7,866 nt of DNA, taken from an uncultured Collinsella sp. (GTDB lineage Bacteria > Actinomycetota > Coriobacteriia > Coriobacteriales > Coriobacteriaceae). This document shows, one piece after another, positions 1-5,309 of the stretch. Both the position numbers and the translations under genes were made by a program. The stretch covers positions 1 to 7,866 of the forward strand of contig URIK01000087.1 in NCBI GenBank assembly GCA_900547855.1, in the 5' to 3' direction. Within the stretch, counting starts at the first letter, position 1, and the number at the start of each line of letters is the position of its first letter. The notes below the pieces were generated by a model. That model did not search any database and had not been told where the DNA came from. It saw nothing but the letters and a program-made list of their open reading frames with translations.

Positions 1-1533
1 GTTAAGTCCGGCGATCTGCTTGCGAATCTGGGCGAGCTTCTCGTCGGTGAGCGGCTGAGCGATGCCATCGATCTCGACAAAGGAGCAGATCTCGAGCATT
101 TCCTCGGCAGCGCCCTTGGTAACCATCTGGGTTTTGCCTTGGGCGTCGGCGACAACTACGCTCAGGTGACGGCGCGAGAAATCGAAGGGAACCTCGTCGA
201 CCTTGGTGTAGCGGTCGCGCAGGCTCTGGCCCAGCATGGAATCGGGTGCGACGGTCGAGGGTGTCACATCGGCACGGTCGATTACGGCCAGGTCGATAAG
301 ATTTTTGAGGCCGGTCTGGAAGAAGCTGTTCAAAAACGCATGGCGCAGCACGCGCGCGTCCTCGTTGCCATCGGTGTTGAGGTAGCGCTCGAGCACGATG
401 CGGTCTTCGGTGAGGGTGCCGGTCTTGTCGCAGCACAGGACGTCCATCGCTCCGAGGTTTTGAATCGCCGGCAGCTCCTTGACGATAACCTGGCGACGGG
501 CGAGGTCCTTGGCGCCCTGCGACAGGCTCGTGGTCACGATGACGGGAAGCATCTGCGGCGTGATGCCCACGGCCACGCTCGTGGCGAACAGCAGCGCGTC
601 GATGACGTTGCCCTTGGTGGCGGCGTTGATGGCAAAGACGGCCGGCGCCATAACGAGCATGAGGCGTACGAGCAACATGGAGACGCTCGAGACGCCGCGG
701 TCAAACGCGCTCTTCTCGCCGCGCCCGTTGAGCATCTTGGCGATGCCGCCCAGGTAGGTGTCCGAGCCGGTGGCAACGACAAGCGCCATGGCGGCGCCGT
801 TTTGCACGGAGGTGCCGGTAAAGACGATGTTCTTGCAGGCAGAGAGTGGCAGTGCGGAGCCGTCGGCGCCCTCGACGACGGTGACGGCGGTGGTCTTCTC
901 GACGGCCTCGCTCTCGCCGGTGAGTGCGGACTCGATCACAAACAGGTCGCGCGCGGTGATGATGCGGGCATCTGCCGGCACCATATCGCCGGCAGAGAGA
1001 CGGATTACATCGCCGGGGACGAGCTCGTCGAAGGGGATCTCGATGCGCTCGCCGTCGCGCAGGGCGGTGCAAGTGTTGGAGACCAGGTCCTTGAGGGCCT
1101 CGGCCGCATTGCCGCTGCGGGCTTCCTGGATAAACTTCATGCCGCCCGATACCAGTAGCATGATGCCGATGACGATGACCGTGGAGGGGTCGCGCTGCGG
1201 CTCGGGTGCGGCGAGCACGTCGATGTAGAGCGAGACCAGTGCGAGCGCGGCGAGGATGCCGGCGAAGGGATCGATGAACGCGTCGGCGATGCGGCGGGCG
1301 AGCGTTTTGGTCGTTGCCTCGATGGTGTTGGGGCCGACGGCGTTCAGGCGCTCAGTTGCCTGCTCGACGGTGAGGCCGTTTGCCGTGGCGTCAAGCAGTA
1401 CGAGGGCGTCCTCGGCACTATGGGTGGCGGCGAATATGGTGTTCTTGGACAGGCCGGTATGAGCGGCAGGGCGCGCCGTGCGGCGGCGCTTGGAGATGGC
1501 TTCGAGTACCGTGACGGTTTTGAGCATCAGCAT
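1..1533 (-). CDS. mgtA: Magnesium-translocating P-type ATPase (MgtA), 3' end outside window
   Basis: Membrane pump of the P3B (MgtA/MgtB) family that imports Mg2+ using ATP. The window holds the first 511 codons of about 890. Visible in order: a cytoplasmic N-terminus; membrane segments near residues 86-107 and 117-135; the actuator motif LTGES (204-208); membrane segments near 285-306 and 310-335 with ITPQMLP (324-330); the phosphorylation motif DKTGTLT with Asp369; and then the MgtA-typical stretch NSFFQTGLKNLID. That stretch and the VIVKELPAIQNLGAMDVLC segment before the Asp separate it from Ca2+ or K+ pumps. The ATG at 1533 is chosen because AAGGAGG lies 5 nt upstream; an in-frame ATG two codons later is the alternative. 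M4 carries Gln (TPQMLP) where enterobacterial MgtA has Glu. It is divergent from pyrE and has a long leader. The 3' end lies outside the window, so the C-terminal membrane domain cannot be assessed. Confidence 0.94.
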   Translation of the reverse strand, partial: MLMLKTVTVLEAISKRRRTARPAAHTGLSKNTIFAATHSAEDALVLLDATANGLTVEQATERLNAVGPNTIEATTKTLARRIADAFIDPFAGILAALALVSLYIDVLAAPEPQRDPSTVIVIGIMLLVSGGMKFIQEARSGNAAEALKDLVSNTCTALRDGERIEIPFDELVPGDVIRLSAGDMVPADARIITARDLFVIESALTGESEAVEKTTAVTVVEGADGSALPLSACKNIVFTGTSVQNGAAMALVVATGSDTYLGGIAKMLNGRGEKSAFDRGVSSVSMLLVRLMLVMAPAVFAINAATKGNVIDALLFATSVAVGITPQMLPVIVTTSLSQGAKDLARRQVIVKELPAIQNLGAMDVLCCDKTGTLTEDRIVLERYLNTDGNEDARVLRHAFLNSFFQTGLKNLIDLAVIDRADVTPSTVAPDSMLGQSLRDRYTKVDEVPFDFSRRHLSVVVADAQGKTQMVTKGAAEEMLEICSFVEIDGIAQPLTDEKLAQIRKQIAGLN

Positions 1534-1617
1534 AGGGTCCTCCTTGTTGAGGGGAGTTAGCGTACGTGTCGTATTTGCTTCAAAAACCTAGATGTCGCTC
1601 ACGTCAAGCTCTTGAGC

Positions 1618-1645
1618 CCACAAAGGGTGCAGCGCGCCTTTGCGG
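1618..1645 (-). promoter_or_regulatory. Stem-loop in the mgtA leader
   Basis: In the minus-strand transcript CCGCAAAGG and CCTTTGTGG form a 9-bp stem (one G-U) with a 10-nt loop. It lies between the stop of the leader ORF and the mgtA ribosome-binding site. No run of U follows, so it is not a simple intrinsic terminator. It could be one state of a leader switch or only a stabilising hairpin. I looked for the conserved M-box Mg2+ riboswitch blocks in this leader and did not find them. Confidence 0.4.
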
Positions 1646-1671
1646 TGGTTTTGGCGATCTGCCGGTGGCGT

Positions 1672-1743
1672 TTATGCGTGTGCGGAGTCCTCGCGGCGTG
1701 CCGAGGGCGACATGCAGGTTTTTCGACTAGGACTGCCTTCCAT
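1672..1743 (-). CDS. Putative 23-aa leader peptide in the mgtA 5' leader
   Basis: A 23-codon ORF (begins MEGSPSRKTC, ends REDSAHA, TAA stop) starts with ATG at 1743. Its Shine-Dalgarno AGGAGG is 6 nt upstream and is as good as those of the full genes here. It ends 138 nt before the mgtA start and lies wholly within the predicted mgtA leader. The GGTGTGCC around its ribosome-binding site can pair with GGCACGCC inside the ORF (one G-U), and AGTCCT near its start can pair with AGGACT near its end, so its translation and RNA folding could be coupled. Leader peptides that control mgtA expression are known in enterobacteria (MgtL, proline-rich). This peptide has only two prolines and does not resemble MgtL. 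I do not recognise the sequence, and function in attenuation is inference. Confidence 0.5.
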   Translation of the reverse strand: MEGSPSRKTCMSPSARREDSAHA

Positions 1744-1810
1744 GGCACACCTCCTAAAGGCTGAGCGCAGCGCGCTTTGGGTATCTCGTACCCCTTTTTA
1801 ATCCGCCCGT

Positions 1811-1839
1811 ATTCTTGATGAGGGGGTTTGACATGTCAA
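1811..1839 (-). promoter_or_regulatory. Putative mgtA promoter
   Basis: On the minus strand a perfect TTGACA (1839-1834) is followed after 17 nt by AAGAAT (1816-1811), which matches the -10 consensus at four of six positions. Transcription would start near 1804 and give a leader of about 270 nt containing the 23-codon ORF and the stem-loop. The -35 is strong and the -10 weak, as is common for regulated promoters. It has not been tested, and other starts closer to mgtA are possible. Confidence 0.45.
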
Positions 1840-1843
1840 CCCC
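1823..1843. promoter_or_regulatory. Palindromic operator candidate over the mgtA -35
   Basis: TTGACATGTCAA (1828-1839) is a perfect 12-bp palindrome. It is bracketed by GGGG (1823-1826) and CCCC (1840-1843), with one extra T on the left, so a 21-bp near-perfect inverted repeat covers the predicted -35 of mgtA. Its place between divergent mgtA and pyrE suggests a dimeric repressor site. The regulator is unknown and no regulator gene lies nearby. The rest of the mgtA-pyrE gap shows no further gene. Confidence 0.4.
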
Positions 1844-1969
1844 ATTGTTCGGAAAACCATTCCCCCTGACAAAGCCTTTACAGAATGCCGTGGCCCCAAA
1901 GCACGCCCGCATCTACGCTTCGCCTGCGCTAAACTGGAAGGCACGTACGCGATTACGAGAGGAGCCCGC

Positions 1970-2650
1970 ATGGAGGCTTACAAGCAAGAGTTCATCAAGT
2001 TTATGGTCGAGTCCGACGTCCTTAAGTTCGGCAGCTTTACGCTCAAGAGCGGCCGTCAGTCCCCGTTCTTTATGAACGCCGGCGCTTACGTGACGGGCTA
2101 TCAGCTCAAGAAGCTGGGCGAGTATTACGCCCAGGCCATCCACGATAACTTTGGCGACGACTTTGATGTGCTGTTTGGACCGGCCTACAAGGGTATTCCG
2201 CTGGCCGTCGTGACCGCAATTGCCTACCACGAGCTGTACGGCAAGGAGGTCAAGTACTGCTGCGACCGCAAGGAGGCCAAGGACCACGGTGCCGATAAGG
2301 GCAACCTGCTGGGTTATGAGCCCAAGGACGGCGACCGTGTGGTCATGGTCGAGGACGTTACCACCAGCGGCAAGTCCATCGACGAGACCTATCCCAAGGT
2401 CAAGGCTGCTGCCGATGTCGAGATCAAGGGCCTGATCGTGTCCCTCAACCGCATGGAGGTCGGCAAGGGCGGTGTGACCACCGCGCAGAAGGAGATCGAG
2501 GCCAAGTACGGTTTCCCCGTCGCGAGCATCGTCTCCATGGCCGAGGTCGTCGAGACCCTCTACAACCACGAGATCGACGGCAAGGTTGTCATCGATGACG
2601 AGCTCAAGACCGCCATCGACGCCTACTACGAGAAGTACGGAGTCAAGTAG
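1970..2650 (+). CDS. pyrE: Orotate phosphoribosyltransferase
   Basis: Cytosolic type I phosphoribosyltransferase joining orotate and PRPP to give orotidine 5'-monophosphate, the fifth step of UMP synthesis. The 226-aa length fits the family (about 210-230). The N-terminal orotate-binding region includes FTLKSGRQSPFF (23-34). FGPAYKGIPL (69-78) is the conserved substrate-binding segment, the flexible catalytic loop contains RKEAKDHG (100-107), and VVMVEDVTTSGKS (124-136) is the PRPP signature with its acidic pair E128/D129. The start at 1970 is supported by AGAGGAG 5 nt upstream. TAAACT at 1930-1935 is a weak -10 candidate without a convincing -35. The gene stands alone: no other pyr gene is adjacent. 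A structured RNA element begins two nucleotides after its stop codon. A long minus-strand frame across it is only a codon-bias shadow. Confidence 0.97.
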   Translation: MEAYKQEFIKFMVESDVLKFGSFTLKSGRQSPFFMNAGAYVTGYQLKKLGEYYAQAIHDNFGDDFDVLFGPAYKGIPLAVVTAIAYHELYGKEVKYCCDRKEAKDHGADKGNLLGYEPKDGDRVVMVEDVTTSGKSIDETYPKVKAAADVEIKGLIVSLNRMEVGKGGVTTAQKEIEAKYGFPVASIVSMAEVVETLYNHEIDGKVVIDDELKTAIDAYYEKYGVK

Positions 2651-2652
2651 GT

Positions 2653-2820
2653 TCCGCCGTTCTGCCGAACGGCGGACCGGTCGACGCTGCGCGGGCCGCA
2701 TTTGGACAATCTGACGTTCAACTTCAAGGGCGCGACCAGAAGGTCAGCGCCCTTTCGTTTCACGTCACCTTGTCACAAATGCGACCCGCTCGCTGGCGTT
2801 GCCAAAACATCGGCGTTGCC
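2653..2820 (+). ncRNA. Structured RNA element, copy 1 (3' of pyrE)
   Basis: Three helices can be drawn. P1 is TCCGCCGTTC / GAACGGCGGA (2653-2662 / 2667-2676) with loop TGCC. P2 is long-range: 2691-2709 pairs with 2770-2789, with one C-A mismatch and one bulged A (2775). P3 lies inside P2: AAGGGCGC / GCGCCCTT (2726-2733 / 2747-2754) capped by GACC-AGAA-GGTC with a bulged A (2746). Blocks shared almost exactly with the second copy at 6052-6222 are TCGACGCTGC, CAATCTG, TTCAACTTC, GACCAGAAGGTCA, TCGTTTCA, CACCTTG and a 20-nt block at 2790-2809. The arms of P1, P2 and P3 differ between copies but stay paired. Strand is assigned from co-orientation with the upstream gene. I cannot assign a known family. 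It could be a 3'-UTR regulatory RNA, an elaborate terminator or a mobile structured repeat. Confidence 0.6.
2726..2760 (+). terminator. Possible intrinsic terminator of pyrE (P3 of the RNA element)
   Basis: An 8-bp stem AAGGGCGC / GCGCCCTT extends through GACC / GGTC to an AGAA loop with one bulged A, and TTTCGTTT follows. The shape suits a Rho-independent terminator, though the U tract is interrupted by CG. The matching hairpin in the second copy is followed by TCGTTT, an even weaker tract, so termination may be only part of its role. Confidence 0.45.
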
Positions 2821-2822
2821 GT

Positions 2823-2878
2823 GGTAGTCATTGGTAGTCATTGGGGACGTTCATAAATGACTAGTCAGGAATGAACGT
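2823..2878. repeat. Nested small repeats with a GGGGACGTTC unit
   Basis: GGTAGTCATT occurs twice in tandem (2823-2832, 2833-2842). TAGTCATT (2835-2842) is inverted as AATGACTA (2856-2863), ACGTTCAT (2847-2854) is inverted as ATGAACGT (2871-2878), and TGACTAGTCA (2858-2867) is a perfect palindrome. TTGGGGACGTTC (2841-2852) recurs at 6283 and, with one change, at 6310. No coding potential is seen. This looks like layered short intergenic repeats of the host genome. Confidence 0.5.
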
Positions 2879-2933
2879 GGATAATCTCCCAGTTTTGGCC
2901 TGTGTGCGGGCTCAAAGTGGGAGATTATCCACG
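2876..2933. repeat. Palindromic repeat copy 1, 3' side of the Fic gene
   Basis: CGTGGATAATCTCCCA (2876-2891) is perfectly inverted as TGGGAGATTATCCACG (2918-2933) around a 26-nt loop. The same repeat, with 15-bp arms and a 34-nt loop, lies at 4312-4375. Both loops contain TTTTGGC near the left and CTCAAAG near the right. The common unit extends from AATGAACG to CCACGCTCG. The copies are in the same orientation and bracket the Fic gene. The arms are AT-richer than the surroundings, and no transposase is present. Confidence 0.8.
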
Positions 2934-2962
2934 CTCGCTTTAATTTGCCTGGGCTGCGATGC

Positions 2963-4135
2963 CTATCTAATCGGCTCGGCGTCTTCCCTGAGAATCGAAA
3001 GATACTCTTCATACCCGTACTGCCGGTATCTCTGTCTTGACTCGTCGAGCGGACGGAGGATACCCAATTCTTCAAATGATTTGACGAGCGAGCTCGCGGT
3101 ACTCCTGCCGATATCGAGTTGGGCAGCGATGAATGCGGTGTCGACGATGGGGTGCTCTTCAAGAATGCCCAACAGCCTTTGCCCGTTTGCAGCAGTCCTT
3201 CCGAGATTTTCGGTAATGGTTGCTGTGGAACGGTTATGGAGGTCAACAAGGTTTTTTAAAGACCCTACCGAGTCCTTCGCACTCTCGAGAAGACTGTTGC
3301 AGAAAAACTCTATCCATTCCTCGTAAATGCCTCTCTCCCTTACGGATGTGAGTTGCCGGTAGTACTCGCTTCGGTTTTTCTTGAACTGGAACGATGGATA
3401 GAACAAGCAAGAATGAAGAACGCCATCATTGATGAGCATAAGTGTAATGAGAAGCCTGCCCAGGCGACCGTTTCCGTCTAGGAATGGATGGGCAGTTTCA
3501 AATTGGTAATGGACGAGCGCCGCCCGCACAATCGGATCCATTTCGACTTGAGGCTCATTGATAAAGCGTTCGAGGTCCTGGAGCGTGTTACTCAAATCTT
3601 CAATGTTTGGAGGGACAAACGATGCGGTTGCAATGGTGCAGCCTGAGGGGCCAATCCAGTTTTGTGAGGAGCGCAGCTCGCCTGGATTCTTCTCCGTTCC
3701 GCGCACTCCGTCCAGCAGGACCGCATGAACTTGCCTAAGAAGTCTCGTGCACAAGGGCATCTTTTTGAGCAGTTCTACGCCGCGGTCGACAGCACGGACG
3801 TAATTCACGACGTCTGCGACATCTTTATGATGGAGTTGTGTTTGCGATGGACTAAGTAGGTCGTCAAACGTGCACTGGGTTCCCTCAATTTGCGAAGAAA
3901 GGAGTGCTTCTTTGCGCACGTACATTGTCAGATACATGTCGGCGTTGGGAACAAAGTAGAGCATGCCTTCAAGCTCTCCAAGCTTTCGTGAGCATGCGGA
4001 AAGCGTGCGATAGGTTTCCTCGGTGAGGTTTAGCTGCCTCAATGATTGCAAGGGCGTTGGAAAAAACGAATAGTAAGCCAATTTCCCCGATAGATTATTG
4101 CGGAGCGTTCCCTGGCCGTTCTCCTCGATTTGCAT
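2963..4135 (-). CDS. Fic-domain AMP-transferase with N-terminal inhibitory motif and C-terminal winged helix
   Basis: Predicted to transfer AMP (or another nucleotide) to a protein hydroxyl; the target is unknown. Numbering here runs from the upstream Met at 4147. The Fic_N region carries the inhibitory helix motif S84-S-Q-I-E88-G89 ([S/T]xxxE[G/N]). The catalytic motif HPFLDGNGRLGR (220-231) is intact, with His220 and Arg228. A flap-like segment lies near 157-180. Residues about 320-365 resemble a winged helix (IGRSTASSLVKSFEELGIL). I start the gene at 4135 (390 aa), not 4147 (394 aa). The ATG at 4135 has GGAGG 5 nt upstream, whereas the ATG at 4147 has no Shine-Dalgarno. The gene is visibly less G+C-rich than its neighbours, has its own AT-rich promoter and is flanked by matching palindromic repeats, which suggests acquisition. 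No separate antitoxin gene is visible, so inhibition is probably intramolecular. Confidence 0.93.
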   Translation of the reverse strand: MQIEENGQGTLRNNLSGKLAYYSFFPTPLQSLRQLNLTEETYRTLSACSRKLGELEGMLYFVPNADMYLTMYVRKEALLSSQIEGTQCTFDDLLSPSQTQLHHKDVADVVNYVRAVDRGVELLKKMPLCTRLLRQVHAVLLDGVRGTEKNPGELRSSQNWIGPSGCTIATASFVPPNIEDLSNTLQDLERFINEPQVEMDPIVRAALVHYQFETAHPFLDGNGRLGRLLITLMLINDGVLHSCLFYPSFQFKKNRSEYYRQLTSVRERGIYEEWIEFFCNSLLESAKDSVGSLKNLVDLHNRSTATITENLGRTAANGQRLLGILEEHPIVDTAFIAAQLDIGRSTASSLVKSFEELGILRPLDESRQRYRQYGYEEYLSILREDAEPIR

Positions 4136-4161
4136 CGCGCCCTCCATATCTTTAGTGCCGG

Positions 4162-4205
4162 AAACTCGTTATTAGGCTAATCATATCAATTCTAATAACG
4201 AGTTT
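4162..4205 (-). promoter_or_regulatory. Fic promoter inside a perfect 14-bp inverted repeat
   Basis: AAACTCGTTATTAG (4162-4175) is perfectly inverted as CTAATAACGAGTTT (4192-4205) with a 16-nt spacer. Within the spacer, on the minus strand, lies an extended -10, TGATATGAT (4188-4180). Transcription would start near 4172, giving a leader of about 37 nt to the ATG at 4135. A protein bound to both arms would cover the -10, so repression is the simplest reading. The winged helix of the Fic protein itself is a candidate binder, which is inference. Confidence 0.6.
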
Positions 4206-4217
4206 AAGGATTAAATA

Positions 4218-4265
4218 GTTATTAGGATTGATGTAAACAATCTAATGATGAGAAGTCGTTATTAC
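4218..4265. promoter_or_regulatory. Second operator-like inverted repeat upstream of the Fic gene
   Basis: GTTATTAG (4218-4225) and CTAATGAT (4242-4249) are again separated by exactly 16 nt, and the centre is 50 bp from that of the first repeat. A lone half-site TTATTAC follows at 4259-4265. On the minus strand TTTACA (4237-4232) and TTTAAT (4215-4210), 16 nt apart, could form a second promoter. Repeated half-sites at fixed spacing suggest cooperative binding by one regulator. Confidence 0.5.
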
Positions 4266-4311
4266 TTGACCATGGAGCTCGGCTTGGTACAAGGGGGTCA
4301 TCCAAAATGAA

Positions 4312-4375
4312 CGTGGATAATCTCCCGTTTTTGGCTCGGTGACGGCCTCAAAGTCAAAGTGGGAGATTATCCACG
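4312..4375. repeat. Palindromic repeat copy 2, 5' side of the Fic gene
   Basis: CGTGGATAATCTCCC (4312-4326) is perfectly inverted at 4361-4375 around a 34-nt loop. Compared with copy 1 at 2876-2933 the arms are identical, while the loop is longer and has a duplicated AAAGT (CAAAGTCAAAGT). About 1.4 kb lies between the two copies, and the Fic gene with its promoter fills it. Confidence 0.8.
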
Positions 4376-4639
4376 CTCGTTAGTTAAGCGTCCGAAAATC
4401 CACACTCGCCAAACCTACCAAAAAGGGACGGGTTTATTTTGGCACGTTTCGGTCGGTATCAGGAAGTGTCAGGGACGGGGCGGCGGCAGGACTCGAGAGC
4501 GAAAAGAAGTATCGGGTTTGGCGCGCCCGCTTCTGCCCGTCCCGCGCGTGGGCGATACTCGGCTTATCGACTCGCGATGCAAAGGAGATGCTCATCCCAC
4601 GAGCACTACCGGGAAGGGCTTGCGATTCGAGCCCTCGCC
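4376..4639. other. Non-coding stretch upstream of crr with potential secondary structure
   Basis: No convincing gene is seen. Open frames cross it, including one continuous with crr, but none has a good start or a recognisable product. Several pairings are possible: AAACC / GGTTT near the left; GGGACGGG (from about 4472) with CCCGTCCC (about 4538-4545), extended by CAG / CTG and AGCG / CGCT; CGTGGG with CCCACG further right, enclosing CGATA / TATCG; and GGGCT / AGCCC near 4616-4635. It might be an untranslated RNA or the remains of one. I found no tRNA, SRP, 6S or riboswitch signature. Confidence 0.3.
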
Positions 4640-4668
4640 TTAGTATTTTGGCCATTTAGCACTATAAT
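4640..4668 (+). promoter_or_regulatory. Promoter of crr
   Basis: A perfect TATAAT (4663-4668) has TTAGTA (4640-4645) 17 nt upstream, a half-matching -35. Transcription would start near 4675, giving a leader of about 43 nt. That leader contains a small hairpin, GCGCA / TGCGC (4681-4696), just before the ribosome-binding site. No catabolite-control site is recognised. Confidence 0.65.
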
Positions 4669-4717
4669 CACCATAGGCATGCGCACAACGTTGCGCTTAA
4701 TCAAGAGGAGAAAACGT

Positions 4718-5254
4718 ATGGGTCTGTTTGATATGTTCAAGAAGAAGGCTGAGCCCGCGGCTGCCGCTGCTCCGGCCTCCATCTCTGCTTCTGCCGGCGC
4801 CGACGTGCTGTGCTCGCCCGTCAAGGGCAAGGTCATCAAGATGGCTGACGTGCCCGATCCCGTCTTTGGCGGCGAGGTTCTGGGCAAGGGCTGTGCCGTG
4901 TGGCCCGAGGACGATCTGGTCTACGCTCCCTGCGACGGTAAGGTGACCGTCACCATGGGTCACGCCGTGGGCCTGCAGTCCGATAGCGGCATCGAGGTTC
5001 TGGTGCACGTTGGCGTCGATACCGTCAACATGAACGGCGATGGCTTCGAGGGCTTCGTCAAGGCCGACGACGTTGTGAAGGCTGGCCAGCCCATACTCAA
5101 GATCGACCGCGCCAAGATCGCCGCTGCCGGTTACAAGGACTGCGTCGTCGTGGCCGTGTCCAACACCGCCGAGTTTGCCGATGTCGAGCTCACCGTTGAG
5201 GCAGAGTCCGCCGTCGCCGCCGGTGACGCCATCGTCAAGGTCGTCCGCAAGTAA
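4718..5254 (+). CDS. crr: PTS glucose-type EIIA component
   Basis: Cytosolic phosphocarrier (EIIA-Glc family) that takes phosphate from HPr and passes it to an EIIB domain during sugar uptake. It is 178 aa. The short amphipathic N-terminus MGLFDMFKKK resembles enteric Crr and is followed by an Ala/Pro-rich linker (11-28). Then comes the beta-rich EIIA fold: SPVKGKV (33-39), DVPDPVFGGEVLGKGCAV (44-61), and the active-site region with His82 and the phosphorylated His97 in GIEVLVHVGVDTV. The start at 4718 is chosen for AGAGGAG about 7 nt upstream and for the Crr-like N-terminus; the same frame runs open to 4439 without a good start. No EIIB, EIIC or HPr gene is adjacent. It appears monocistronic between its own promoter and terminator, so it probably serves distant permeases in trans, and could also regulate. 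Confidence 0.96.
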   Translation: MGLFDMFKKKAEPAAAAAPASISASAGADVLCSPVKGKVIKMADVPDPVFGGEVLGKGCAVWPEDDLVYAPCDGKVTVTMGHAVGLQSDSGIEVLVHVGVDTVNMNGDGFEGFVKADDVVKAGQPILKIDRAKIAAAGYKDCVVVAVSNTAEFADVELTVEAESAVAAGDAIVKVVRK

Positions 5255-5280
5255 ACTGCGGCATCCAAAGGCTGTGCGAG

Positions 5281-5309
5281 GGTGGTCGGGTTTTCCGGCC
5301 ACCTTTTTT
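5281..5309 (+). terminator. Intrinsic terminator of crr
   Basis: GGTGGTCGG (5281-5289) pairs with CCGGCCACC (5295-5303), including one G-U, around a GTTTT loop, and six T follow directly. It lies 27 nt after the crr stop and is a textbook Rho-independent terminator. Confidence 0.92.

Noticed and set aside
139..1158. Long plus-strand open frames opposite mgtA
   Set aside because: They are antisense shadows caused by G+C-rich codon bias. The minus strand here encodes unmistakable P-type ATPase motifs and the plus frames have no recognisable domain or good start.
1778..1797. GGGTA-loop-TACCC followed by CTTTTT as a plus-strand terminator
   Set aside because: The stem has only five pairs and no plus-strand gene lies upstream to be terminated.
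1534..1804. M-box (ykoK) Mg2+ riboswitch upstream of mgtA
   Set aside because: I looked for the conserved M-box blocks in the minus-strand leader and could not match them.
2653..2676. P1 hairpin after pyrE as a stand-alone terminator
   Set aside because: It is a perfect stem but is followed by CCGGTCGACG without any T tract, and it belongs to the larger element shared with 6052-6222.
1913..2701. 262-codon minus-strand frame across pyrE
   Set aside because: It lies almost entirely antisense to pyrE, whose protein has full family motifs; the repetitive Leu/Val/Asp composition is typical of a mirror frame.
4610..4645. tRNA-like T-arm (GATTCGAGCCC) upstream of crr
   Set aside because: The flanking stem does not pair as a T-arm, and no acceptor, D or anticodon arm can be found around it.
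4439..4717. N-terminal extension of the EIIA frame by 93 codons
   Set aside because: The promoter TATAAT lies inside it, no Shine-Dalgarno precedes the early ATG, and the start at 4718 gives the Crr-like N-terminus with a good ribosome-binding site.
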